Part shown: positions 29,821-38,229 of the stretch, one piece after another | Position numbering within the stretch: the stretch's first letter is position 1 | Layout: the number at the start of each line of letters is the position of its first letter | Assembly: GCA_016791115.1 (NCBI GenBank) | Contig: JAEUNL010000069.1 | Coordinates: 36,688-100,687, forward strand | Source of the DNA: Rhodocyclaceae bacterium | GTDB taxonomy: Bacteria; Pseudomonadota; Gammaproteobacteria; Burkholderiales; Rhodocyclaceae | Reading direction: 5' to 3' | DNA: 64,000 nucleotides | Program-made: the position numbers and the translations under genes | Notes under the pieces: generated by a model | What the model was told of the DNA's origin: nothing | The model's input: only the letters and a program-made list of their open reading frames with translations | Databases searched by the model: none

Positions 29821-30411
29821 TTGAAGGCCGATACGCTGCGCGTCCTTTCTGCCGTGCTGGCGCTCGCCGCGCTGGTCGCCGCGTGGCTGGCGTTCGAGAT
29901 GTTCGACCATGCCGACCACCCGCGGCCGGCCGCGCCGGCGCCCGAGGCGGCCGTTCGCGCGGCACCGTCCGCGCCCGATGCCGTGCGCTTGCCCGACGAC
30001 GTTCAGGTGCGGATTCCCGCGCCGCCCGCCGGTGCGCCCGCTTCGATCCACAAATGCACCGTCGCAGGACAGATCGTCTACGCCGATCGGCCTTGCGCCA
30101 ACGGCGCCGGCAAGCAGCTTGCCCTCCCCGGCGACAGTGCCGGCCTCGCGCCGCAGCGCAGCTACCAGCAGCAACTCGCCGACATCGAACCGGCGCGCCG
30201 CCAGCGCCTCGAACGCGAGCGTCAGCATGACGATGATCGCCGCCGCCTCGCGGCCGCCGTTCCGGACAAGTCAATGCAATGCGCCGAGATCGACCGCGCC
30301 GTCGCCGGCATCGACACCATCCTGCGTCAGCCCTACGGCCCCGAATTCGGCGACCGCAAGAACGCCGAGCGCAAGGCGCTGATGGATCGGCGCTTCTCGA
30401 TCGGCTGCTGA
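29821..30411 (+). CDS. DUF4124-like membrane-anchored protein
   Basis: A 196-residue protein with one N-terminal hydrophobic segment (residues about 7-28), a proline and alanine-rich linker, then the DUF4124-like core IHKCTVAGQIVYADRPCANGAGKQL (a metal- or peptidoglycan-linked domain of unknown role), and a charged helical end. The start is TTG at 29821; no ATG or GTG in frame is better. It points into the periplasm. Confidence 0.7.
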   Translation: MKADTLRVLSAVLALAALVAAWLAFEMFDHADHPRPAAPAPEAAVRAAPSAPDAVRLPDDVQVRIPAPPAGAPASIHKCTVAGQIVYADRPCANGAGKQLALPGDSAGLAPQRSYQQQLADIEPARRQRLERERQHDDDRRRLAAAVPDKSMQCAEIDRAVAGIDTILRQPYGPEFGDRKNAERKALMDRRFSIGC

Positions 30412-30467
30412 ACCCCTTGGCCGGCCAGGACGGCGGCGGAATACAATCCGGCGCCGCGCCGACCGGG

Positions 30468-30755
30468 TGCCTTCGACTTCCCGAATGCCTGCCCAAGCGC
30501 ATCCCGGTCGTGCCGATGGTCCGTCTTGCTGCCGCGCAATCGGTGCGCGGAAAGGGCATCGGCGGCATATTGCTCGTCGACGCCCTGCAACGCACGATGC
30601 GTGTTGCCGCCGAGATCGGCATCGCGGCGGTCGTCGTCGACCCCAAGGATGAAACCGCCGTGCGCTTCTGCGAGCACTTCGGTTTTTCACGATTTCGCGA
30701 CGCGCCGAACCGGCCGGTCCTGCCACTCAGAACGGCCCTCGATCTGTTCGGCTAG
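30468..30755 (+). pseudogene. GNAT acetyltransferase remnant (TacT-like toxin C-terminal part)
   Basis: The frame LRLPECLPKRIPVVPMVRLAAAQSVRGKGIGG... is the C-terminal half of a GNAT enzyme of the kind found as TacT-like toxins: the acetyl-CoA pyrophosphate loop QSVRGKGIGG is intact, and AVVVDPKDETAVRFCEHFGF follows. The N-terminal half and any start with a ribosome-binding site are missing, and no DUF1778-type antitoxin gene precedes it. It marks the left edge of the accessory patch. Confidence 0.75.
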
Positions 30756-30953
30756 CCGAGCAGACCCACGCTGCGTGCCGCCCTATAATGTCCGCGAAGC
30801 CCGGGCATTGACGCCTGTCTGTTCATAGGCGGTCGCGTTTCGGACGGAATGGTCAGGGACGGGCTTCAACCGCCGGCCAAGCGCCTGCCCGCGGCGCCAG
30901 CGCGCATCTCGTCTGCTAGACTCGCGCTCCATGCCGAATGCAAATCCCGCCGC

Positions 30954-33900
30954 ATGAGCCGCGCACCTGACGCCGATGTTTCGGCAGTCGACCCGTCGGC
31001 AGTCGACGCCTTCATCGCCCGCTGGCAGCACGCCAGCGGCTCCGAGCTGGCCAACGCACAGCTCTTCGTCAGCGAACTCGCCCGCCTTCTCGACCTGCCG
31101 CAGCCCGACCCGGCGCGCGAGGAAACCAGCGAGAACGCCTACGTGTTCGAACGGCGCGTGCGCTTTCGCCACGGCGACGGCAGCGCATCCGAAGGCCGCA
31201 TCGACTGCTACCGCCGCGGCGCCTTCGTGCTCGAAGCCAAGCGCCTGCGTCAGGCCGCCGCCACGCGCGGTTTCGACGACGCCATGCTGCGCGCCCGCGC
31301 CCAGGCCGAAAGCTACGCCCGCGCGCTGCCCGCCGACGAAGGCCGGCCGCCCTTCCTGCTCGTCGTCGATGTCGGCCACGCCATCGAGTTCTACTCGGAG
31401 TTCACCCGCAGCGGCGCCACCTACACGCCGTTCCCCGATCCGCGCTCGCACCGCATCCGCCTCGCCGACTTGCGCAGCGACGCGGTGCGCCAGCGCCTGC
31501 GTGCCGTCTGGCTCGACCCGCTTTCGCTCGACCCCGCCCGCGCCGCCGCGCGCGCCACGCGCGAAGTCGCCGCCCACCTCGCCGAACTCGCCCGCAGCCT
31601 CGAAGCCGCCGGCCACACGCCCGAAGCCGTCGCCGGCTTCCTCACCCGCTGCCTGTTCAGCATGTTCGCCGAGGATGTCGGCCTGCTGCCGAAGAACGGC
31701 GAGCGCGGCGCCTTCGTCGGCCTGCTCGAAACCCACCGCGACCAGCCCGACGTGCTCGGCCGCATGCTGCATGATCTGTGGCGCGCCATGGACCGCGGCG
31801 ACTTTGCCGCCAGCATCGCCGCGCAGGTGCTGCACTTCAACGGCAAGCTGTTCAAGCAGCCCGACGTGCTGCCGCTCGCCCCGGCGCAGATCGACCGCCT
31901 GCTCGAAGCCGCCCGCGCCGACTGGAAGCAGGTCGAACCCGCCATCTTCGGCACCCTGCTCGAGCGCGCGCTCGACCCCGACGAACGTCACGCCCTTGGC
32001 GCCCACTACACCCCGCGCGCCTATGTCGAGCGCCTCGTGCTGCCCACCGTCGTCGAACCGCTGCGCGCCGACTGGGCCGACGTGCAGGCTGCCGCCCTGC
32101 TGCTCGCGCGCGAAGCCGAAGGCCTCGCCGACAAGGCCGCGCACGCCAGGCTCGACGCCGCGCGCGACGAAGTGCGCAAGTTCCACCACGCCCTGTGCAG
32201 CCTGCGCGTGCTCGACCCCGCCTGTGGCTCGGGCAACTTTCTCTACGTCACGCTCGAACACCTGAAGCGCCTCGAAGGCGAAGTGCTCAACCAGCTCGAC
32301 GCCCTCGGCGACACCCAGGGCCGCCTCGAAGCCGAAGGCCTCACCGTCGACCCGCACCAGTTCCTCGGCCTCGAAATCAACCCGCGCGCGGCGGCAATTG
32401 CCGAACTCGTGCTGTGGATCGGCTACCTGCAATGGCACTTCCGCACGCGCGGCGCCGGCCTGCCGCCGCAGCCGGTGCTGAAGGATTTCCGCAACATCGA
32501 ATGCCGCGACGCCGTGCTCGCCTGCGAGCGCATCGGCTACCAGCTCGACGAGCGCGGCATCCCCGTCACCCGCTGGGACGGCAGGACCATGAAGCCGCAC
32601 CCCGTCACCGGCGAACCCGTGCCGGATGAGTCTGCGCGCCGCCCGGTCGAGGTGTATGAAAAGCCGCGCAAGGCCGACTGGCCCGAGGCCGATTTCGTCG
32701 TCGGCAACCCGCCCTTCATCGGCAACAAGCGCATGCGCCTCGCGCTCGGCGACGGCTACGTCGAAGCCCTGCGCGGCGTGTGGCAAGACGTGCCCGACTC
32801 CGCCGATTTCGTCATGTACTGGTGGCATCACGCCGCCGACCTCACGCGCAGAGGACTCATCAGGCGCTTTGGCTTAATTACTACGAACAGCATTACTCAA
32901 CCGTTCAACCGACGAATTGTGCAGCAGGTGATCGACTCCGGCGTATGTTTGGCTTTCGCGATTCCTGACCACCCTTGGGTCGATAGTGCAGATGGGGCTG
33001 CAGTGCGCATTGCTATGACTGTTGCTTCACGTGGACATCACGAGGGACTGCGCTTGGAGGTAACTTCTGAGACAGAAGGAAGAGGCGAGGGATTGGATGT
33101 AGGACTCGTCTCTCGCATTGGCATTATTCACGCCGACCTAAGCATTGGAACCGACGCTGCGGCTGCCGTTCAACTCCGAGCCAATTCCATGATTAGCAAT
33201 CGAGGCGTGATACCGCACGGCGCCGGCATGCTTGTTACGCCGGAGCAAGCGGCCGGACTCGAGCCGGGCGCACCGATCAAACGCTACCGAAATGGGCGCG
33301 ATTTGACTGATAAACCACGTGGGTTGCTTGTGATCGATTGCTACGGTCTGACATCGGAGGAAGTGCGAACCAGATACCCAAAGTTGTTTCAATGGCTCGT
33401 GGATCGAGTCAAACCGGAACGAGATGCACATCGCGACAAAGACCTGCGCGACAAGTGGTGGCTGCACCGTCGAAACAATGAAGATCTTCGCTGTTCGTTA
33501 ATGAAACTCGATCGATACGTGGCGACGGTTCAGACCAGTAAACATCGCCACTTTCAGTTTCTCGACGCCGATATCCTTCCGGATGACAAGCTGATTGCAA
33601 TTGGGACCTCTGATGCATTCTTGCTTGGAGCGCTTTCAAGCACTGTCCATGTCATTTGGGCCCTAGCGACTGGAGCGACGCTGGAAGATCGCCCGGTCTA
33701 CAACAAGTCGACGTGTTTTGAGGCATTTCCCTTCCCTGACGCCACCCCCGACCAGCAGGCCCGCATCCGCGCGCTGGCCGAGGAACTCGATGCGCATCGC
33801 AAGCGCGTGCAGGCGGCCAGCGGCGTCACGCTGACGCAGATGTACAACGTGCTCGAAGGCCTGCGCGCCGGCCGTGCGCTCGACGCCAAGTCGCGCGCCA

Positions 33901-34427
33901 TCCACGACGCCGCGCTGGTCGGCGTGCTCGCCGCGCTGCACGACGAGATCGACCGCGAAGTGCTCGCCGCCTACGGCTGGGGCGACCTCGAAGGCCGGTT
34001 GCGCAGCGAGGCCGGCCGCGAGGCCGTGCTGGCGCGCCTCGTGGCGCTCAATGCCCTGCGCGCCGCGCAGGAGGCCAGGGGCGAGGTGCATTGGCTGCGA
34101 CCCGACTACCAGTGCGCCGCGCAGGCCGCCCCGGCCGCAGCGCAAGGCGGGCTGGACATTCCGGCGCATGCCGGCCCGCAAGCGCCAGCCCATGCGGCCC
34201 CCGGGGCAGACAGGATCGCCTGGCCCGCCGACCTGCCGGCGCAAGTGGCGGCCGTCGCCGCCGTGCTCGCCCAGTCCGCCGCGGCGCTTTCGCTCGACGA
34301 CATCGCCGCCCGCTTCACCGGCCGCGGCGCCTGGAAGAAGCGCCTGCCGCCGATCGTCGACACCCTCGCCGCCCTCGGCCGCGCGCGCCTGACGGCGGAC
34401 GGCCGCTACGCCGCCAGCGGCGGCTGA
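30954..34427 (+). CDS. Single-polypeptide restriction-modification enzyme (type IIG/IIL-like)
   Basis: A 1157-residue protein. Residues about 80-97 hold a nuclease motif of the D-x9-E-x-K form (Asp84, Glu94, Lys96 in RIDCYRRGAFVLEAKR). The N6-adenine methyltransferase follows: SAM motif DPACGSGNF near 421 and catalytic GNPPF near 584. Residues about 638-924 are the target-recognition part, whose DNA (about 32868-33725) is clearly AT-richer and uses TTA, ATT, ACT codons that the flanks avoid. A TATAAT lies at 30784; a start at 30849 is possible. It should cut and modify one sequence. Confidence 0.85.
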   Translation: MSRAPDADVSAVDPSAVDAFIARWQHASGSELANAQLFVSELARLLDLPQPDPAREETSENAYVFERRVRFRHGDGSASEGRIDCYRRGAFVLEAKRLRQAAATRGFDDAMLRARAQAESYARALPADEGRPPFLLVVDVGHAIEFYSEFTRSGATYTPFPDPRSHRIRLADLRSDAVRQRLRAVWLDPLSLDPARAAARATREVAAHLAELARSLEAAGHTPEAVAGFLTRCLFSMFAEDVGLLPKNGERGAFVGLLETHRDQPDVLGRMLHDLWRAMDRGDFAASIAAQVLHFNGKLFKQPDVLPLAPAQIDRLLEAARADWKQVEPAIFGTLLERALDPDERHALGAHYTPRAYVERLVLPTVVEPLRADWADVQAAALLLAREAEGLADKAAHARLDAARDEVRKFHHALCSLRVLDPACGSGNFLYVTLEHLKRLEGEVLNQLDALGDTQGRLEAEGLTVDPHQFLGLEINPRAAAIAELVLWIGYLQWHFRTRGAGLPPQPVLKDFRNIECRDAVLACERIGYQLDERGIPVTRWDGRTMKPHPVTGEPVPDESARRPVEVYEKPRKADWPEADFVVGNPPFIGNKRMRLALGDGYVEALRGVWQDVPDSADFVMYWWHHAADLTRRGLIRRFGLITTNSITQPFNRRIVQQVIDSGVCLAFAIPDHPWVDSADGAAVRIAMTVASRGHHEGLRLEVTSETEGRGEGLDVGLVSRIGIIHADLSIGTDAAAAVQLRANSMISNRGVIPHGAGMLVTPEQAAGLEPGAPIKRYRNGRDLTDKPRGLLVIDCYGLTSEEVRTRYPKLFQWLVDRVKPERDAHRDKDLRDKWWLHRRNNEDLRCSLMKLDRYVATVQTSKHRHFQFLDADILPDDKLIAIGTSDAFLLGALSSTVHVIWALATGATLEDRPVYNKSTCFEAFPFPDATPDQQARIRALAEELDAHRKRVQAASGVTLTQMYNVLEGLRAGRALDAKSRAIHDAALVGVLAALHDEIDREVLAAYGWGDLEGRLRSEAGREAVLARLVALNALRAAQEARGEVHWLRPDYQCAAQAAPAAAQGGLDIPAHAGPQAPAHAAPGADRIAWPADLPAQVAAVAAVLAQSAAALSLDDIAARFTGRGAWKKRLPPIVDTLAALGRARLTADGRYAASGG

Positions 34428-34442
34428 AGGGAGAATCGCAGC

Positions 34443-34814
34443 ATGGACAAGGACGAAAGCCTGATTCCGGTGGGCGAGTTTTGCTACCGGGTGGTGGATC
34501 TTGCCGAGGGCGAGGTGCTCGTTTTCGACCCGGAGCGATTCGGCAAGGATCTGCGCGAGGCGGACTGCACCAAAAGCACCAAGCGCATTCTTTGCCCTTA
34601 CTGGCAAGCGACCGACTACGGAACGGTTCGCTGCAACTTCCTCGACGTGGACGCGTGCGACGGAATCGAAGACGAAACCCGCGCACGGATCGTCGCGCAT
34701 TTCGGATCGGAGGACGCCGTCGATCGAATCGTCCGGGACTGGGCGCTGCCCGACGAGATCAAGGTGTGCGGCATCAACGTGGATGACGATGACGAGGACG
34801 AGGACGAGGACTGA
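34443..34814 (+). CDS. Small acidic hypothetical protein
   Basis: A 123-residue protein of unknown family that begins 15 bp after the restriction-modification gene. It contains YWQATDYGTVRCNFLDVDACDGIEDETRARIVAHFG and ends in an almost pure Asp/Glu tail (ten residues). The tail recalls DNA-mimic proteins, but that is only an impression. Position makes cotranscription with the restriction enzyme likely. Confidence 0.7.
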   Translation: MDKDESLIPVGEFCYRVVDLAEGEVLVFDPERFGKDLREADCTKSTKRILCPYWQATDYGTVRCNFLDVDACDGIEDETRARIVAHFGSEDAVDRIVRDWALPDEIKVCGINVDDDDEDEDED

Positions 34815-35211
34815 CCCGGCCGATCGCGTCGCGCCCGGCACCCCTCCCGTGTGAGCCGCCGAGCAGCGCAGAACTGTCGGGGGAAGTTGGCGAGCACTGT
34901 CCGAGCGAAGCGAGTTGCGCAGCCGCCCGACAGGTTGAGCAGCGCAGGGGGAGTTCGGCGGGTTCATCGCCGGACCGGCCGGGTTTGGGTAGATGCGCGG
35001 GTCGCCTTCTTTGGTTACTTTCCTGGCGAAGCAAGGAGGTGACGCGGCTGCCGGGCGAGACGGGCGCCGACCGCCGCATGAATCCGCCGGCGCCCGCCGG
35101 GCAATCCTGACAATCGCTTTCCAGAACTGAATATCCATGCGGGTTTCAGGCGTGCCTCATGACAAAACCCCGCTAATCCTTCGCTCGCTAACGCCCGGCT
35201 TTGCAAGCCGG
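34815..35211. other. Gene-free stretch with hairpin-rich DNA
   Basis: No coding frame here looks real. The sequence holds many short GC-rich hairpins, an imperfect inverted pair around GGTTACTTTCCTGG...AAGGAGGTGAC (about 35014-35044), and a 7-bp perfect hairpin CCGGCTT/AAGCCGG (35195-35211) just before the Fic operator. It looks like a spreading intergenic element, but I cannot identify it. Confidence 0.4.
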
Positions 35212-35279
35212 CTTTCAAACCTCCGTGAGCTTTGAAAGAAATTGACCTCATTCTTTCAAAGCCTATAATGGTTTGAAAG
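35212..35279 (+). promoter_or_regulatory. Tandem operator and promoter of the Fic gene
   Basis: Two copies of CTTTCAAA-N11-TTTGAAAG (35212-35238 and 35253-35279), 41 bp apart, about four helical turns. The promoter TTGACC (35242-35247)/TATAAT (35264-35269, 16-bp spacer) sits between and inside them: the -10 box is within the second copy. An offset 12-bp pair GCTTTGAAAGAA/TTCTTTCAAAGC also results. The ATG at 35307 follows 28 bp after. Confidence 0.85.
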
Positions 35280-35306
35280 AAATCCCGGATCAATGCGTTT
35301 AACTCG

Positions 35307-36458
35307 ATGAATCAGAACGACTTCACAGACAAGGCGAGCGGGCGGCTGGTGCATTCGCCGCACGGCTTCCTGGCTTTCGTGCCGCATGCGCTGCCACCGA
35401 CGCTCGAATTCGACGTGGGGCTGGCGTTGGCGCTATCTAAGGCCGATGCGGCGCTGTCCGAGCTTTCCGGGCTCGGCAGCCAGTTGCCCAATCCGCATCT
35501 GCTGATCGCGCCCTACAGCCGGCGCGAGGCGGTGCTGTCGTCGCGTATCGAGGGTACCAAGGCGAGCCTGTCCGACCTGCTGATCGACGAAATCGAGGAC
35601 ATCCGGGCGAAGCCGGAAAACCGCGATGACATCCTGGAAGTGCGCAACTACGTGCGCGCCCTCGAATACGGCATGCGGCGCATGGCGGATCTGCCGCTGT
35701 CGCTGCGGCTGATCCGCGAGATCCACGCCGAACTGATGACCGGGGTGCGCGGCGACCGGGCCACGCCGGGGGAATTCCGCCGCTCGCAGAACTGGATCGG
35801 CCCGGCCGGCAGCACGCCGGCCACGGCGGCATTCGTCCCGCCGCCGGTGGACGAGATGACGGCCTGCCTCGGCGAATGGGAGACGTTCCTTCACGTCCGC
35901 GATGTGTTGCCGGATTTGATCCAGTGCGCGCTGATGCACGTGCAGTTCGAGACGATCCATCCGTTCCTCGACGGCAACGGCCGTATCGGGCGTCTGCTGA
36001 TCACCTTCTTCCTGATGGAGCGCCAACGGCTGGCGCAGCCGCTGCTCTACCTTTCGGCCTTCATCGATGCGCACAAGAGCGACTATTACGACCTGCTGCA
36101 GCGTGTGCGGACGCACGGCGACTGGGGGGCGTGGCTGCGCTACTTCCTGCAGGGCGTGACCGAAACGGCAACCGCGGCCGGCCAGCAGGCGCGCGAACTG
36201 CATCGCCTGCGCGAGCACTACCGCGCGCAGTTGCGCGACAAGCCGAATGCGCTGGCGCTGGTCGACGAACTGTTCGTCAATCCGTACATGACGATCGGGC
36301 GTGCCGCGCAGGTGCTGGAGAAAACGCACCCGACGGCGAAAGCGGCGATCACGGTGCTGGAGCAGAACCGCATCGTGCGCGAACTGAGCGGCCGGCAATG
36401 GGGGCGGTTCTACGTCTGCGCGCCGATACTCGAGGCGATCGACAAGCCGCTGGCCTGA
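35307..36458 (+). CDS. Fic family protein (class II, with C-terminal winged helix)
   Basis: A 383-residue Fic enzyme that should transfer AMP to a target protein's hydroxyl. The active motif HPFLDGNGR is at 218-226, complete, with an autoinhibitory SSRIEG at 78-83, which blocks ATP in the resting class II state. The last 75 or so residues (LVDELFVNPYMTIGRAAQVLEKTHPTAKAAITVLEQNRIV) form a DNA-binding winged helix. An upstream palindromic operator overlapping the promoter suggests autorepression. Confidence 0.93.
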   Translation: MNQNDFTDKASGRLVHSPHGFLAFVPHALPPTLEFDVGLALALSKADAALSELSGLGSQLPNPHLLIAPYSRREAVLSSRIEGTKASLSDLLIDEIEDIRAKPENRDDILEVRNYVRALEYGMRRMADLPLSLRLIREIHAELMTGVRGDRATPGEFRRSQNWIGPAGSTPATAAFVPPPVDEMTACLGEWETFLHVRDVLPDLIQCALMHVQFETIHPFLDGNGRIGRLLITFFLMERQRLAQPLLYLSAFIDAHKSDYYDLLQRVRTHGDWGAWLRYFLQGVTETATAAGQQARELHRLREHYRAQLRDKPNALALVDELFVNPYMTIGRAAQVLEKTHPTAKAAITVLEQNRIVRELSGRQWGRFYVCAPILEAIDKPLA

Positions 36459-36507
36459 GCGGCGGTTGTGCGACCGGCGCCGATGTGGCGTGTGGGGTGT
36501 AGTTCGA

Positions 36508-37584
36508 TCAGTCGCTCGACAGGTCATCCACCCGCAGCACCTCGCCCGCACCCGCCGCGTCGTAGCCGGGCAGTTCGGCGACGCGCGCGGCGAACAGCGG
36601 GCCGCGCAGCATGTCGAGCAGCGCCTGCATGACGGGTTGGTCGAGCAGTTCGCTGCGGCAGGCGAGGAAGTAGGTTTCCTGCGCCAGCGGCACGAAGTCG
36701 AGCTTGAAGCGGCTGGCGGCGGCGGCGACGCCAAAGCCCGCGTCGGCCATGCCGCTGGCAACGAAGGCGGCGACCGCAGCGTGGGTGAATTCCACCTGCT
36801 CATAACCGGCGATGGCTTGCGCCTCGATCTGTGCCTGCGCCAGCAGCAGGTCGAACAGCATGCGCGTGCCGGAGTTGAGCTGCCGGTTGATGAAGCGCAC
36901 GCCCGGCCGGCTCAGGTCGCCGAGGGCGTGTATGCCGTGCGGATTGCCCGCCGCGACGTAGAGGCCCTGGGTGCGCGTGACGAGCCGGATCAGCCGGTGG
37001 GTGCGCGGCTTGAGGAAGCGCGTGCAGCGCGCGATCAGATCGTCCGAGGGCAGGTGCCGCGGCAGGTGGAAGCCGCTCAGTTCGCAGTTGCCGCGCGCCA
37101 TCGAGGCCAGTGCGTCGAGCGAACCGAGATATTGCAATTCGAGCCGCGCGGCGCCGATCTGCTCGAACAGCTCGGGCAGCAGTGCGATGGCATAGCCGTG
37201 ACTCGCATGCAGCCGCAGCGTGGGCTGGCTGTCGCTGATCGCGCGGTTGATCTCGCGGTCGATCTCCACCGCCAGGTTCTGCAGTTGCGGGCCGAGCCGC
37301 GCCTGCACGCGCTCGGCAGCCCAGGCGAGTTTTTCGCCCAGCGGCGTGAGCCGCGCGCCGCGCCCCTTGAGCAGTTCGACCAGCGGCACGCCGAAGAAAC
37401 CGGACCATTGGTGGATCAGGTTCCAGCAGTGGCGATACGAGTAGCCGACGCGCGACGCGGCGGCGGTGAGCTTGCCGGTTTCGTTGATCGCCTGCAGCAC
37501 GCGGAACAGCAGCGGGTCGAGTTCCTGCCCGGCGGCGTTGCGGAAGCGCCAGCTCGGTTCGATAGTGATCAGGGCTTTCGGCAT
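36508..37584 (-). CDS. ModE-like HTH regulator with binding-protein-like C-terminal domain (Fds side)
   Basis: A 358-residue regulator. The N-terminal part (about 20-90: DPLLFRVLQAINETGKLTAAASRVGYSYRHCWNLI...) is the LysR-type or ModE-type winged helix; the rest (about 110-350) resembles a periplasmic substrate-binding fold used as a cytosolic sensor. The domain pairing suggests sensing of molybdate, tungstate or a cofactor precursor. It is divergent from fdsG with a 129-bp gap and is paralogous to the regulator at 55499. Confidence 0.85.
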   Translation of the reverse strand: MPKALITIEPSWRFRNAAGQELDPLLFRVLQAINETGKLTAAASRVGYSYRHCWNLIHQWSGFFGVPLVELLKGRGARLTPLGEKLAWAAERVQARLGPQLQNLAVEIDREINRAISDSQPTLRLHASHGYAIALLPELFEQIGAARLELQYLGSLDALASMARGNCELSGFHLPRHLPSDDLIARCTRFLKPRTHRLIRLVTRTQGLYVAAGNPHGIHALGDLSRPGVRFINRQLNSGTRMLFDLLLAQAQIEAQAIAGYEQVEFTHAAVAAFVASGMADAGFGVAAAASRFKLDFVPLAQETYFLACRSELLDQPVMQALLDMLRGPLFAARVAELPGYDAAGAGEVLRVDDLSSD

Positions 37585-37588
37585 AAAA

Positions 37589-37684
37589 GTTCATATCGTG
37601 CGTATCAAGACGCGATGCTAACCTGCAGGCCATCTGCATGGCGAGCGCGGTATACGCCTATGCATAATTGTTCATATATGTGCG
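37589..37684. promoter_or_regulatory. Regulator-fdsG divergent promoter region with repeated GTTCATAT
   Basis: GTTCATATCGTGCG (37589-37602), 5 bp before the regulator start on its strand, reappears with one inserted base as GTTCATATATGTGCG (37670-37684), 30 bp before fdsG. CATAAT at 37663-37668 is a weak -10 candidate. The copies are placed so that one regulator could act on both genes. Confidence 0.45.
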
Positions 37685-37713
37685 CCGGGTGGCGGCGCCG
37701 ACAGGAGGCCCGT

Positions 37714-38229
37714 GTGACCGCCGTTCATTCCAGCCCGACGCAGCCGGCCGCCCGCGACACGCTCGCGCGCGTGCAGGCCATCGCCGACGCGCATCGCGAC
37801 CTGCCCGGTGCGCTGCTGCCCATCCTGCATGCGGTGCAGAACGAGATCGGCCACGTGCCCGATGGCGCGGTGCCGCTGATCGCGCAGGTGCTCAACCTCT
37901 CGCGTGCCGAGGTGCATGGCGTGATCAGCTTCTATCACCACTTCCGCACCGAGGCGCCGGGCCGCCACGTGGTGCAGGTGTGCCGTGCGGAAGCCTGCCA
38001 GTCGGTCGGCGCGATGGCGCTCGAGGCGCACGCGAAGAAGGCGCTCGGCTGCGATTACCACCAGACCAGCGCGGACAACGCGGTGACGCTGGAGCCGGTG
38101 TATTGCCTGGGCAACTGCGCCTGCGGCCCGTCGATCCGCGTCGATGACGAGATCGTCGGTCGCGTCGATGCGGCGCGCTTCGACGACGTGATCGGCGAAT
38201 TGCGCGACGGGCCGAGGAGCACGACATGA
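37714..38229 (+). CDS. fdsG: NAD-dependent formate dehydrogenase gamma subunit
   Basis: Thioredoxin-like 2Fe-2S subunit equivalent to NuoE, which passes electrons to the FMN subunit. The 171 residues include the four cysteine ligands C90, C95, C131 and C135. The start is GTG at 37714 behind an ACAGGAGG ribosome-binding site. Its stop overlaps fdsB (ATGA). It opens the operon fdsG-fdsB-fdsA-fdhD-fdsD. Confidence 0.96.
   Translation: MTAVHSSPTQPAARDTLARVQAIADAHRDLPGALLPILHAVQNEIGHVPDGAVPLIAQVLNLSRAEVHGVISFYHHFRTEAPGRHVVQVCRAEACQSVGAMALEAHAKKALGCDYHQTSADNAVTLEPVYCLGNCACGPSIRVDDEIVGRVDAARFDDVIGELRDGPRSTT

Noticed and set aside
30783..32831. A 682-residue minus-strand frame
   Set aside because: It is antisense to the restriction-modification gene in GC-rich DNA and has the Val/Ala/Gly-rich look of a shadow frame.
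34851..35042. Short frames in the gene-free stretch before the Fic gene
   Set aside because: No ribosome-binding site and no recognisable protein character; the DNA is hairpin-rich.
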